From a virus, in the IMG/VR virus record IMGVR_UViG_3300047564_003845, positions 1-60,446 of that record: a stretch of 60,446 nt of DNA; one strand, given 5' to 3'. Shown piece by piece: positions 13,903 to 22,210 of this stretch (its first letter is position 1; each line of letters opens with the position of its first letter). A model generated the notes under the pieces. It was not told the origin of the DNA and did no database searches. It saw only the letters and a list, made by a program, of their open reading frames with translations. Position numbers and translations under genes: made by a program.

Positions 13903-16117
13903 CGACGAGTGAAATGAACTCACCAAGAACTTTTTTATTTAGTTTTTTAGTTTTCAGAGACTTCACAAAAGCAGATTTGATTTGTGCTTTAGAAGCACAT
14001 TCAGCAACCTCAAAGTCAGCATCCTGAGAAAGTGCTGCTGCAGACATTCCAAAGTATGCATCATAACCAGAGTTGGTGATAATAAAACTCCTATTCTTCT
14101 TCCAGTCACTCTGGATTACATCATACTTCTTATCCTTCCAAGAATGATAAAGTTGAATGAAGCGATTTGCATCACGACTTTCAAGGACACGAATACCAAT
14201 CAGATTAACAGAAGGAAACTTGTCCTTCAGGTTCTTCAAAAGAGTATCAGTATATCCGTGATAATCGTATCCAAACTTGTAGTTCATACCAGTCTTCCTA
14301 TCACGCAGGAAAGAGTTATCAGGATTGATATGACGGGTTCCAAGGTAGGGCTCACTTTCCCAACCACGCTTCACTTCAACGTGACGGGGAAGCGGAGGTG
14401 CTTCACCATCAGTCAAAACAATACACTGAACCTTCTGAAGTTTGTTTTGAGATTGAAACTGAGGAATAATCTGATTAAGGCAAATCAGAGCCTCATTCAG
14501 AGGAGTTCCAGAAAGACACAAACGATTGGGATACGTATAAGGAGAGTGATAGGTGTTGTTAAAATACGCAGCAAGACGCCAAATGTTCTTCATTTGATTT
14601 TCCAGTTGCTTACCAGAAACTTTACTAGTAAGAAGGTTCATCAGAGAGAAACTTTCATCAATCGCAATCACACTTTCTTTCTTCTCATAATGAGAAGTTC
14701 TATCGGAAGAAATATACTTACCAGTTTCATAGTCATATTCATAACGACGCCATTCATTTGTGAAAGCATAAACCTCAAAAGGAATGGAAACCTTCTTACA
14801 GAACCAAATCAGGTTAAAGAGTTGCTTACAGGTATCCAGAAGGACATTCTGCATAGAACCACTCCAATCCAGAATGAAGATAAGTCCGTGATTCTTACCA
14901 TCAGGAAGAACAGTCACTTTCTTGAAAAGGTCTTCGCTAAACTTATAAGAATGAAGACGAGCAGTATCTAGAACACCTGTGCGAGCAGTAGAAGCACGGG
15001 AATAACTATCTGCTGCTTTACGGCACTCAAACTCCTTCACAAGATAGTTAACTTCTTTCTGAGCGGAGTTCTTGAACTTCTGAAACTCAAGGTCTACATT
15101 CTTATAAAGACTCCAAAGAGGTGCGTTATTTGCTTCATTCAAAGCATCCATATTCCTCTGCTGATGATTAAAGCAGTCATCAAGTTCTTTATGAACCTCA
15201 GAGTTCTTCGCAATAATCGTCTCAAGATTGACTTGAGGCAGTTCTACATACACATTATCTTCACCGTGCTGATTTACCAGACTGCGAAGTTTATCATCCA
15301 GAGATTCTGCAGTACGAACTTCAGGTTCTTCCTGAGTGTTAGAAGGTGAAGTAGTATTTTGTTGACTTTGAGCGGGTCCTTCATTATCGCTATTCTCCTC
15401 AGATTGAGTAGATTCTGATTCGTTAGATTGACCCTCTTGCTCGTCCTGAGGTTGCTCCATTTCAGCATCTTCACCATTAGGAGAAGTAGAAGCACTTTGA
15501 GTTTCGTGATTATCAAAGTCAGCAACTTTCTGCTGTTGTTGCTGTTCTTTCTTACAGTACTTATAAAGTTCCTCAGAAGCAATCAGAACATCTGCAAACG
15601 TTTCCGTTGCACCAATCAGGTCAACAATCTCCTTTTCTTCTGGAGTGAAATCCAGAGAAAGGAAGTTACCGACTTTATAGTAAAGATTTACTTTATCAGC
15701 AAGATTAAAGGTAGAGACATCTTCACCCTCAAGTTGAAAGAAATCCTCCTCATTCAGTTCCTTATATCCACCAAAGAAAGTCTTAGCAAGACCAGCATAC
15801 TTACGCTTCATCAGTTTCTCAACGCGAACGTCCTCTACGACATTCACAAACTGAGCGGGAACCTTTGCAGTCTCGGTCCAGTCCTCATCAGGCGTGAAGA
15901 GTGCGTGACCCACTTCGTGACCCACCAGAAGGTCGTAGACGGTCCCGCTAGCCTTCTCCCAGAGAGGCAGCGTCAGAACCCGCGTATGGACGTTAAAGCA
16001 GGCAGTCTCAACCTTTTTATGCTCCACCACAAGGTCTTCAGTCGCAAGAAGTTTCGCAAGTTGGGATTTGATTTCGTGGCGAACAGGCATCGGTTTTGTT
16101 TCGTATGGACCTATCAT
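13898..16117 (-). CDS. CobT-like protein: zinc metallopeptidase-like N-terminus plus VWA domain
   Basis: This 739-residue protein has two recognisable parts. Residues 60-115 carry a metallopeptidase-type motif, GHEVGHALF (H67, E68, H71) followed by VNVVEDVRVEKL, the arrangement of a gluzincin with a downstream Glu ligand. Residues 410-740 are a von Willebrand A domain with an intact MIDAS start (DWSGS, D417, S419, S421). Between them is an acidic, Gln/Ser-rich linker (about 190-270). VWA proteins of this kind pair with CobS/MoxR ATPases, and a CobS-like gene lies two genes downstream. Cobalt insertion is the annotation by analogy; protein remodelling or proteolysis are alternatives. The ATG at 16117 has no strong Shine-Dalgarno; MPVRHEI at 16090 is an alternative start. 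Confidence 0.85.
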   Translation of the reverse strand: MIGPYETKPMPVRHEIKSQLAKLLATEDLVVEHKKVETACFNVHTRVLTLPLWEKASGTVYDLLVGHEVGHALFTPDEDWTETAKVPAQFVNVVEDVRVEKLMKRKYAGLAKTFFGGYKELNEEDFFQLEGEDVSTFNLADKVNLYYKVGNFLSLDFTPEEKEIVDLIGATETFADVLIASEELYKYCKKEQQQQQKVADFDNHETQSASTSPNGEDAEMEQPQDEQEGQSNESESTQSEENSDNEGPAQSQQNTTSPSNTQEEPEVRTAESLDDKLRSLVNQHGEDNVYVELPQVNLETIIAKNSEVHKELDDCFNHQQRNMDALNEANNAPLWSLYKNVDLEFQKFKNSAQKEVNYLVKEFECRKAADSYSRASTARTGVLDTARLHSYKFSEDLFKKVTVLPDGKNHGLIFILDWSGSMQNVLLDTCKQLFNLIWFCKKVSIPFEVYAFTNEWRRYEYDYETGKYISSDRTSHYEKKESVIAIDESFSLMNLLTSKVSGKQLENQMKNIWRLAAYFNNTYHSPYTYPNRLCLSGTPLNEALICLNQIIPQFQSQNKLQKVQCIVLTDGEAPPLPRHVEVKRGWESEPYLGTRHINPDNSFLRDRKTGMNYKFGYDYHGYTDTLLKNLKDKFPSVNLIGIRVLESRDANRFIQLYHSWKDKKYDVIQSDWKKNRSFIITNSGYDAYFGMSAAALSQDADFEVAECASKAQIKSAFVKSLKTKKLNKKVLGEFISLVA

Positions 16118-16259
16118 AAAACGAAAGGTCGCCTTTTGGGCGACCCATATGACGCTTTTTGAACTGGGCTAGTCGTGCTTTTGCTTGCCTCAGTGCTTGC
16201 GGTTTAAGTTTTCGTTTTTGTTCTTTTTTAGAATGGTGCTTCCAGTTTGGGACTTGCAT
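16038..16259 (-). CDS. Doubtful small basic protein overlapping the CobT-like gene
   Basis: This 73-residue frame starts MQVPNWKHHSKKEQKRKLKP and is very basic for its first 40 residues. It fills the 156-bp gap after gp46 but runs 80 bp into the metallopeptidase gene and through a hairpin that looks like a terminator. If real, it may be a nucleic-acid-binding protein. The overlap, the hairpin and the change of composition after residue 45 make it uncertain. Confidence 0.35.
   Translation of the reverse strand: MQVPNWKHHSKKEQKRKLKPQALRQAKARLAQFKKRHMGRPKGDLSFYDRSIRNKTDACSPRNQIPTCETSCD
16115..16138 (-). terminator. Probable intrinsic terminator before the CobT-like gene
   Basis: Minus-strand GGTCGCC, loop CAAAA, GGCGACC, followed by TTTCGTTTT. 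The T-run is broken, so it is weaker than the others. A TATGAT directly follows and overlaps the ATG at 16117. Confidence 0.55.
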
Positions 16260-16273
16260 TGTTCTTGAGTGGT

Positions 16274-17986
16274 TCAGACCACCATACGCGAGAAACCTTT
16301 GACTTTCTCAAACTTTATGACGCTTTCAAATTTGTCCTCTAAACCAGTCTTATGAGAAATGACGAATATATTAGCATCCTTAATCACATAACGAATGATT
16401 TTGAGAAACTCTTCTGTACCAAATCCATCAAGTGAACTATCAAACACCTCGTCCATAATCAAGAGATTTGTATTTACTGAGTTTTTAAACCTTGCAACTT
16501 CTCTCCAAGTGAAAAGGAGTGCAAGGTCAATCCTCATTTTCTCACCCTCACTAAAAGATGCATAAGAGAAATCTTCGTGAATAGGTGATTGGACGGTTTC
16601 GTTAAACTCCTCATCAAGAGTAAAGTTAATGTAGAAATCCATCATCTGAAGATAACGGTTTACTTGCTGATTTATCAGCGGTAGATACTTCTTGATGATT
16701 TTAGTTTTTACTCCTCCGTCCTTAAGCAAACTATAAGTGAAATCGTAGTAGTTAACTGAGTCCTTTTTAGAGGCTAGTTCTTCGTATGTGGTTTGGAGAT
16801 TGTTTCTGAAATTTTCTAACTTCTCATGTTCAGTATTTCGGTTTTCAAGTTGAGTGGTAATAGTTTGAACTTCCGATTCAAGATCTCGGATTTGTCGTTG
16901 ACATCCATTGATCTTAATATTATTTTGAGAAATTTCATTTGTGAGTTTTGTAATCTCCTTAGAGAGAGCAAGGAATTGACGCTCTCGCTCTTCTTCTTCT
17001 TTAATTGCCTCCTCCAGTTCTTTATAACCAGATTGCAACTCTTTTGCTTTATTTTGAGCGTCTGTAATTCTATTTATTCTAAAGGTCTCGTCAATCTCTT
17101 GAGTACAAGTAGGACAAACCGTATTTTCAGTGAAAAACTTATGCTCTTTAGTAATCGTAGATACTTTCTGAGAGATCTTTCCTTTGAGATTTCCTAACTT
17201 ACGAAGTTTATCGGAAGCACCAGTCACATACTCCTGCTCTTTAGTAAACTCAAATACCTTTTCTTCGGTAACTGAATTTTCCGTCATATGAAGTTCAATT
17301 TCAGACATTAGATCAGAAATTTTCCGATTATTGTTATTGATATTATCTTTTCCGCGATTTTCAAGTTCTTCAATAAACTCTTTTTGCATCTTAACTTTAT
17401 CATTAAGAGATTCTTTCTTCAGTTCAAGAGTTTTGATTTCTTCCTTAACTGCACGAATCTTTTCTTTAATTACATTATTCATTGAAGAAAAGATCTTGAT
17501 ATCAAGCAAATCTTCAATCACCTCACGACGATGAGCTGCAGGAAGTTGCATAAAAGGAACAAAAGTACTGGAACCCAGAATCACAATCTGAGTAAAAGAC
17601 TTATAGTTCATTTTAAGAACATTTTGCTCCAACCATTTCTGCTGATCCAAAGCAGCAGAAGATTGATCTAAGAGAGAATCATCACGATAAATCTCAAAGA
17701 TATTAGGTTTAATACCCCGCACTACCTTCCAAGAAATATTTCCAATATCAAACTCAACTTCAACTCTACAATCTCTATCATTTGTAGAGTTGATAAGTTG
17801 CGGTTTATTAATTTTACGGAATGGTTTCCCAAACAAAGAAAAAGTCAATGTATCAAGAATTGTACTCTTTCCAGCACCATTTGATCCAATAATAAGATTC
17901 GTTGAATTTTTTGTAAAGTCAACTTCCGTAAATTGGTTTCCTGTAGAAAGAAAATTTTTCCAACGAATAGTTTTAAATAAAATCAT
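16274..17986 (-). CDS. 46: Recombination endonuclease subunit gp46 (Rad50/SbcC-like)
   Basis: This 570-residue SMC-type ATPase partners gp47 to resect DNA ends for recombination-dependent replication and host DNA breakdown. Walker A GSNGAGKS is at residues 34-41, the zinc-hook CPTC at 291-294 between two long coiled coils, the ABC signature FSEGEKMRIDLAL near the end, and Walker B NLLIMDEVFDSSLDG after it. Length matches T4 gp46 (560 aa). The start overlaps the DUF3110-like gene by 14 bp. It ends the gp55-gp47-gp46 operon. Confidence 0.96.
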   Translation of the reverse strand: MILFKTIRWKNFLSTGNQFTEVDFTKNSTNLIIGSNGAGKSTILDTLTFSLFGKPFRKINKPQLINSTNDRDCRVEVEFDIGNISWKVVRGIKPNIFEIYRDDSLLDQSSAALDQQKWLEQNVLKMNYKSFTQIVILGSSTFVPFMQLPAAHRREVIEDLLDIKIFSSMNNVIKEKIRAVKEEIKTLELKKESLNDKVKMQKEFIEELENRGKDNINNNNRKISDLMSEIELHMTENSVTEEKVFEFTKEQEYVTGASDKLRKLGNLKGKISQKVSTITKEHKFFTENTVCPTCTQEIDETFRINRITDAQNKAKELQSGYKELEEAIKEEEERERQFLALSKEITKLTNEISQNNIKINGCQRQIRDLESEVQTITTQLENRNTEHEKLENFRNNLQTTYEELASKKDSVNYYDFTYSLLKDGGVKTKIIKKYLPLINQQVNRYLQMMDFYINFTLDEEFNETVQSPIHEDFSYASFSEGEKMRIDLALLFTWREVARFKNSVNTNLLIMDEVFDSSLDGFGTEEFLKIIRYVIKDANIFVISHKTGLEDKFESVIKFEKVKGFSRMVV

Positions 17987-18248
17987 GAGTCACATTACTT
18001 GGAGGAATAACAATGTCATCTGGAGTAATTAATGTATATTGATATCCATGAAGTTCACAAGTTTTTATCATAACTTCATCTTCAATTTCAATTACGTGCA
18101 TTTCTGGATATCCATCTTCTTCTAACATCATAGCATATCGTGTTGCATCATCTTCTTCTTGAAAAAGATAAAGGATATGTTCTCCCTCATCATCCATTAC
18201 AGAATATGCACCTTCAGTTTCTCTGCCGTTAATTGTTAGAATAAACAT
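17973..18248 (-). CDS. DUF3110-like protein, cyanobacterial-type family
   Basis: This 91-residue protein, MFILTINGRETEGAYSVMDD and so on, shows the pattern of the DUF3110 family known from cyanobacteria: an N-terminal strand, N/G-x-E-G, and the signature LFQEEDDATRYAMMLEEDGYP. In cyanobacterial relatives this region reads like F-E-x-EDDATRYALLLEAQDFP. I name the family from that signature only. It is nested between gp47 and gp46, overlapping gp46 by 14 bp and sharing one base with gp47, so it would be made together with the resection nuclease. A small alpha/beta fold is likely; function is unknown. It is evidence for a cyanobacterial host. Confidence 0.85.
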   Translation of the reverse strand: MFILTINGRETEGAYSVMDDEGEHILYLFQEEDDATRYAMMLEEDGYPEMHVIEIEDEVMIKTCELHGYQYTLITPDDIVIPPSNVTHDFI

Positions 18249-19288
18249 TAAACTAATTCACATGCTTCTTGATAAACTTCTTGAAGTATTTTTTGAACTA
18301 CAGATTTATCAAGATTGACTTCTGCCTCCTCAATATATCTATTCAGAATTGAAAGTGTATCTTCTGATTCAAATGCTTCAAAATCTGCAGATTCTTGAAT
18401 CTCAAAATTTTCAACAATCTTAAGTTCAGCAATATTAGAGGAATAAAGTTTATCAATGAACTTCTCAAACTTTTTAGTATCTGTCTTTTTTCGGACAACA
18501 ACTTTTACGATTTTATTTTCATAATCTCGCGTATCAAAAGTTTGATAATTAGTATCCTCATAGTAAATGTTGTGGAACATTCTATAAGGATTATTGATTG
18601 GTTCGTGCTCTAGAGTTTCAGTATCAAAGATAGTAAACCCGCGAGTATCACCTACATCCGTCCAATAAATCTCATAAGGATTTCCTAAGTAGAAGACGGT
18701 TCCATTAGTCGATCTAGTGTGATAGTGACCTGAGTAGACACGCTTAAACTTCTCAAATAACTTGCTATCCAAACCATGTTCCATAACGATTTGTCGATTG
18801 ACTCTAAATCCATGAAGTTCAAGGTGTCCCATCGCGCAAGGGCAAGTTGTCTTTTGAATGAGTTTGAGAGTCTTTTCTTCATTTTCCTGATTAATCCAGG
18901 GTATAAAAAGTACTTTGAGTTTATCCAAAAAAATCTCAGTTGGTTCCGAATAAACTGTTACATTATCGTACTCACGAAGAAGTAAATCCACAGCATTTAC
19001 TTCGTTTGTATTCTTATAATAAGCAGTATGATTTCCTACAATAGTGTGAATTTTTACTCCCATTTCTTGGAGTCTATCATAGTAATGATTTTTAGCCCAT
19101 GAAAGTGCTGAAAAATCAATACCTTTACGACTATCAAATGTATCGCCCATATCAATGACTGTGGTAATCCCGTACTGTTCCAGCGTCGGGAAAAATACAT
19201 CATTGTAGAACTTCAGAAAATAATCGTGAAAAAGTTTTGAGTTTTTTCTTGCACCGAAATGCTGATCCGTGATAATAGCGACTTTCAT
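18248..19288 (-). CDS. 47: Recombination endonuclease subunit gp47 (Mre11/SbcD-like)
   Basis: This 346-residue nuclease is the catalytic partner of gp46. Metallophosphoesterase motifs appear in order: DQHFG (D8, H10), GDTFDSRKG (D49), GNHTAYY, and later GHLELHG and SGHYHTRS. Length matches T4 gp47 (339 aa). It follows the gp55 stop with no gap (TGAATG), as in the T4 order 55-47-46, and shares one base with the DUF3110-like gene. Confidence 0.96.
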   Translation of the reverse strand: MKVAIITDQHFGARKNSKLFHDYFLKFYNDVFFPTLEQYGITTVIDMGDTFDSRKGIDFSALSWAKNHYYDRLQEMGVKIHTIVGNHTAYYKNTNEVNAVDLLLREYDNVTVYSEPTEIFLDKLKVLFIPWINQENEEKTLKLIQKTTCPCAMGHLELHGFRVNRQIVMEHGLDSKLFEKFKRVYSGHYHTRSTNGTVFYLGNPYEIYWTDVGDTRGFTIFDTETLEHEPINNPYRMFHNIYYEDTNYQTFDTRDYENKIVKVVVRKKTDTKKFEKFIDKLYSSNIAELKIVENFEIQESADFEAFESEDTLSILNRYIEEAEVNLDKSVVQKILQEVYQEACELV

Positions 19289-19783
19289 TCAATAACGAAG
19301 TTTAGAATGCACTGCATCTTTAATGCTATTATAGTCGCTGTAGTTGGATCCGTCAATACTGTTGTCATCAAAAACCTCAGAATATCCTGAACGCTCAAGA
19401 ATTTTGTTTTTGATTTCTAACTGACGCTTCTCTCTTTGAATACGACGAAGGAAAGCGTAGTGAATGATTTGGGTGAAGTAAGCAAACGGGTTTTGTGACT
19501 TCTCAGGATTGAAGTTGTGAATATACTGAACGCAATTTTCAATCCCATCGGAAATCATGTCTTCCTTAAACATGTAATTTACAAAGTTGGGCTTAAAGGA
19601 GAGATGATTTGCGATCTTCAAGAAGCACTCACCAATGTAGCGGGGAATAGGGGGTTTTGGTTTGTCCTGAAGTTGTGCGATTTCAATATCCTCACGATAC
19701 TTAATTAGAGCAGCAAGAAACTCTTTGTTGTTTACATAATGCTCTGACCTCTTTCTTTTGGTCATGACTGCTGTGGTTATCAT
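19289..19783 (-). CDS. 55: Late transcription sigma factor gp55
   Basis: This 164-residue protein is the late sigma factor that directs host RNA polymerase to TATAAATA promoters. The segments KPPIPRYIGECFLKIANHLS, FKEDMISDGIENCVQYIHNF and NPFAYFTQIIHYAFLRRIQ are the core of gp55 and resemble sigma region 2. T4 gp55 is 185 aa. The ATG at 19783 or one six codons later (MTKRKRSEHY) could be used. It follows a sigma70-like promoter (19809-19837) directly. In T4, gp55 acts with the clamp gp45 and coactivator gp33; gp33 is not recognised in this window. Confidence 0.93.
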   Translation of the reverse strand: MITTAVMTKRKRSEHYVNNKEFLAALIKYREDIEIAQLQDKPKPPIPRYIGECFLKIANHLSFKPNFVNYMFKEDMISDGIENCVQYIHNFNPEKSQNPFAYFTQIIHYAFLRRIQREKRQLEIKNKILERSGYSEVFDDNSIDGSNYSDYNSIKDAVHSKLRY

Positions 19784-19808
19784 AAGTTTTTATCATTAAT
19801 ATGTAGGT

Positions 19809-19837
19809 ATTATAACACTCATAGAAATGCTTGACAA
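19809..19837 (-). promoter_or_regulatory. Sigma70-like promoter for gp55 and gp47-gp46
   Basis: TTGTCA, 17-nt spacer and TATAAT on the minus strand, with the -10 ending 25 bases before the gp55 ATG. This is a near-consensus bacterial promoter and is the left half of a divergent pair sharing its -35 region with the plus-strand promoter. Confidence 0.8.
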
Positions 19838-19859
19838 GACTCTTAAACCTCAGTACAAT
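19831..19859 (+). promoter_or_regulatory. Sigma70-like promoter on the plus strand, divergent, no gene in front
   Basis: TTGACA, 17-nt spacer and TACAAT on the plus strand. Its -35 overlaps the -35 of the opposite gp55 promoter by five bases (CTTGACAAG is a palindrome). Transcription would run rightward, antisense to the Sm-like gene and uvsW; only a ten-codon reading frame (ATG at 19882) is seen downstream. Confidence 0.6.
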
Positions 19860-19887
19860 AACCTTTGTCGGGGTTGAAAGGATGGGC

Positions 19888-20283
19888 TTAGCTATTTTTA
19901 TAGAGTTTCTCTAAGATTTCCTTAGCGTCATTGACATTAGCAATGTATCCCATTCTGCGAGTAATTTGGGAATGATTGCTTCCTTCTTTAGAGGATTGAC
20001 GTATATAGTTTTGATACATCATTATCATTTCAATGTCTGAAGATTCAGACATAGTTAAAATATCATTTAAATTTAAAATAAACATATCTTCAGTGGTTGT
20101 TTTTAACCAAGGTTCTATTTTATATCCAACTATTCCATTTCTTCCTTTAAGTTCGCATACAGTGATTGGATTAGAAACAATTAAAATTGTTCTATCTTCT
20201 TCTTCAGAAGCTGCTACTTTAGCAAAGATTTCTTCACCAGTCTTTAGTTTGAGTGTTGCATAAAAGTCTTCTTCAATTCCCAT
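19888..20283 (-). CDS. Sm-like-fold candidate protein, paralogue 3
   Basis: This 131-residue protein has FYATLKLKTGEEIFAKVAAS, then ILIVSNPITVCEL, a GYKIEPWL turn, MFILNLNDILTMSE and a helical C-terminus with Y and I (MIMMYQNYIRQ). The order of strands and the NP, PW and T-S/P positions match the two proteins upstream of gp43. A small-barrel (Sm-like) fold is my inference. It overlaps the uvsW stop region by 11 bp and precedes the gp55 promoter region. Unlike the other two it has a longer, basic C-terminal tail. Function unknown. Confidence 0.78.
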   Translation of the reverse strand: MGIEEDFYATLKLKTGEEIFAKVAASEEEDRTILIVSNPITVCELKGRNGIVGYKIEPWLKTTTEDMFILNLNDILTMSESSDIEMIMMYQNYIRQSSKEGSNHSQITRRMGYIANVNDAKEILEKLYKNS

Positions 20284-21745
20284 TTTTCTTAAGTTGTATA
20301 GTGATTATTTCATAGTTAAAGTTTTCTTCATTATAGATTTTAATTCTTTCTATGAGGTGATTAAGGGTATAGTTTTTCCTTGAGTTGTAAGTGCAATCAT
20401 CAGCAATATCATAAAGAACTGCTTTTGTTTTGTTTTTTCCCTTTCTTAAAACTCTTCCGATTGACTGAAGATTGCGAATCCTTGATTTGCTTGGGGAAGC
20501 AAAAATTACATTGTGTAGATTTTTAATATTAATACCTGTAGAGAAAGTTCCATAAGAAGCTACAATGACTGCATTGTTTTCTCTTTCAGTAATTTCTCTG
20601 ACTAATTCTCTTTCTTCAGTATCAACTCCACCATGAATGAAAAATACTTTACGATCATCTCGCTTATTGTTATTTATCTTTTCATAGAGTATTGATCCGT
20701 GTGCTTCTACTCTAGAAAACAGGACAAGAGTATTTCCTTTTAAATCAAGAGTAAGGTTGGTAATAAATTTATTTCTTTGATCGTGGGAAATGAGATATTG
20801 AATTTCATCCTCATACTTTTCAAATTTTTGTGGAGGATGCTTCAGAACAATACATTGAATATCTAATTGAGAGAGATGTCCTTGACGCATTAGTTCATCA
20901 GTCTTTGTGACTTTGTATGATGGACCAAACAATCCTTCTAGAACCCATTTATGAGTTTGAGTTCCGTCAAGAGTTCCTGTAAATCCAAACCGATACTTTG
21001 CATGATGAAGTTTCGTCATGATTTCAACAAGTGACTTGCTCTTGAATAGATGAGCTTCATCTCCTATAATTACATTATAATCTTCAAAGAATGAACGTTC
21101 TAATTTGTATACTGATTGCCAAGTGGTAATTGTAACGGGATACTCATTCGTCTTTTCTCTACCTGAATAAATTCTGTGACAGTATGACTCAGCATCCCAA
21201 CCATAATCCTGAAAATCCTTATACATCTGCTCTACAAGAGATGTCGTTGGAACAACTAAAAGAATTTTTTGCCCTTTATCTACATAATATCTCACGATTG
21301 AATAAATCATCAGAGATTTGCCTGAGGCAGTTGGTGATATCAGCAGTTTTCGGTTGTGTCTTAGAGCATCATATACTCCCTCAATTTGGTATTGTCTGGG
21401 AGAATGAGAACATATGGAGCTCATATAATCCTTGACACCTTCATATGAGATGGTTTCATTGATCTCATATGGTTGCCCGTAGAATTTATTTTCTCTAAAT
21501 TCGTAAGTATAATTATGCAGAGAAAGTTTATCGATGACTTTATCAAGTAGTCCGACGTAAATCTCTCCAGTATGAGTGCTTAAGAGTCTGATCTTTCCAT
21601 CCCAGTGTCTGCTTCTATACTGAGACATGAATTTTGCAGACTCAACCTCAAAGGTAAAATATGGTTGAAGTTCGTATAGAATGTGTGGTTCACATTGAAG
21701 TTTTACGAAGACTTCATTTTTCTTTTCAATAATTACGTCACTCAT
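20273..21745 (-). CDS. uvsW: UvsW, late recombination and repair helicase
   Basis: This 490-residue superfamily 2 helicase unwinds R-loops and branched DNA and switches replication from origins to recombination. Motif I SPTASGKS, motif II GDEAH, motif III FTGT and the C-terminal QSIGRVLRKGKN are present. The N-terminal 115 residues match the small UvsW substrate-binding domain. The frame opens at 21757, but I prefer the ATG at 21745 (MSDVII) because AATAAATA lies 20 nt upstream, the usual late-promoter distance in this genome. T4 uvsW is also a late gene. Confidence 0.93.
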   Translation of the reverse strand: MSDVIIEKKNEVFVKLQCEPHILYELQPYFTFEVESAKFMSQYRSRHWDGKIRLLSTHTGEIYVGLLDKVIDKLSLHNYTYEFRENKFYGQPYEINETISYEGVKDYMSSICSHSPRQYQIEGVYDALRHNRKLLISPTASGKSLMIYSIVRYYVDKGQKILLVVPTTSLVEQMYKDFQDYGWDAESYCHRIYSGREKTNEYPVTITTWQSVYKLERSFFEDYNVIIGDEAHLFKSKSLVEIMTKLHHAKYRFGFTGTLDGTQTHKWVLEGLFGPSYKVTKTDELMRQGHLSQLDIQCIVLKHPPQKFEKYEDEIQYLISHDQRNKFITNLTLDLKGNTLVLFSRVEAHGSILYEKINNNKRDDRKVFFIHGGVDTEERELVREITERENNAVIVASYGTFSTGINIKNLHNVIFASPSKSRIRNLQSIGRVLRKGKNKTKAVLYDIADDCTYNSRKNYTLNHLIERIKIYNEENFNYEIITIQLKKNGN

Positions 21746-21765
21746 AACATTCATCATGCTATGAG

Positions 21766-21773
21766 TATTTATT
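21766..21773 (-). promoter_or_regulatory. Late promoter candidate AATAAATA for uvsW
   Basis: AATAAATA on the minus strand, 20 nt upstream of the ATG at 21745. It overlaps the end of uvsY, and known late control of T4 uvsW agrees. Confidence 0.5.
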
Positions 21774-22210
21774 TACCCCAATCCAGAGTTAAATCGCATA
21801 AATTCAATAGAATTTTTGATTTGATAAGTTCTGTTTTGAATCATTTTGAGAATACTCTCAATATAAACAAGCATTGTATCATAATAATCAATTTTCAAAC
21901 ATACCGTAGAAAGTTTTTCATCCGCATCAAGATATTTTTGCATTGTATCTTTATCCCTAATTTTCTTTGGAAATGGATTTTCTACATATACATCTGGATC
22001 TGCTTTTCCCGAATAATATTCGTATCTTTCATGTCTTATATTTCTTTTTTGCTGCTCCGCCTTTTTTCTCAAAAGAAATATTGTATTATATAAATCAAAA
22101 TATTTTGCGTGGAGAATTGGAATATTTAAAGATTCCGTATGTAAATTGTCAATGTCAATGTTGGAATCTTTCTCCCACATCTCCTGAATTTTATCAAGAC
22201 TAATATCCAT
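21773..22210 (-). CDS. uvsY: UvsY, recombination mediator
   Basis: This 145-residue protein loads UvsX onto gp32-coated single-stranded DNA. The central ERYEYYSGKADPDVYVE matches the T4 motif ARLDYYSGRGDGDEF, followed by DKDTMQKYLDADEKLSTV and a helical C-terminus ending in KNSIEFMRFNSGLG. Length is close to T4 UvsY (137 aa). It overlaps the tube-fold gene by 11 bp upstream and is followed after a short gap by uvsW, the same neighbour as in T4. Confidence 0.93.
   Translation of the reverse strand: MDISLDKIQEMWEKDSNIDIDNLHTESLNIPILHAKYFDLYNTIFLLRKKAEQQKRNIRHERYEYYSGKADPDVYVENPFPKKIRDKDTMQKYLDADEKLSTVCLKIDYYDTMLVYIESILKMIQNRTYQIKNSIEFMRFNSGLG

Noticed and set aside
16038-16259. Confident small gene upstream of the CobT-like gene
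   Set aside because: It overlaps that gene by 80 bp and crosses a terminator-like hairpin; kept only as a low-confidence feature.
19860-19911. Ten-codon plus-strand peptide after the rightward promoter
   Set aside because: A short frame with a weak ribosome site is expected by chance; an untranslated or antisense RNA is the simpler reading.
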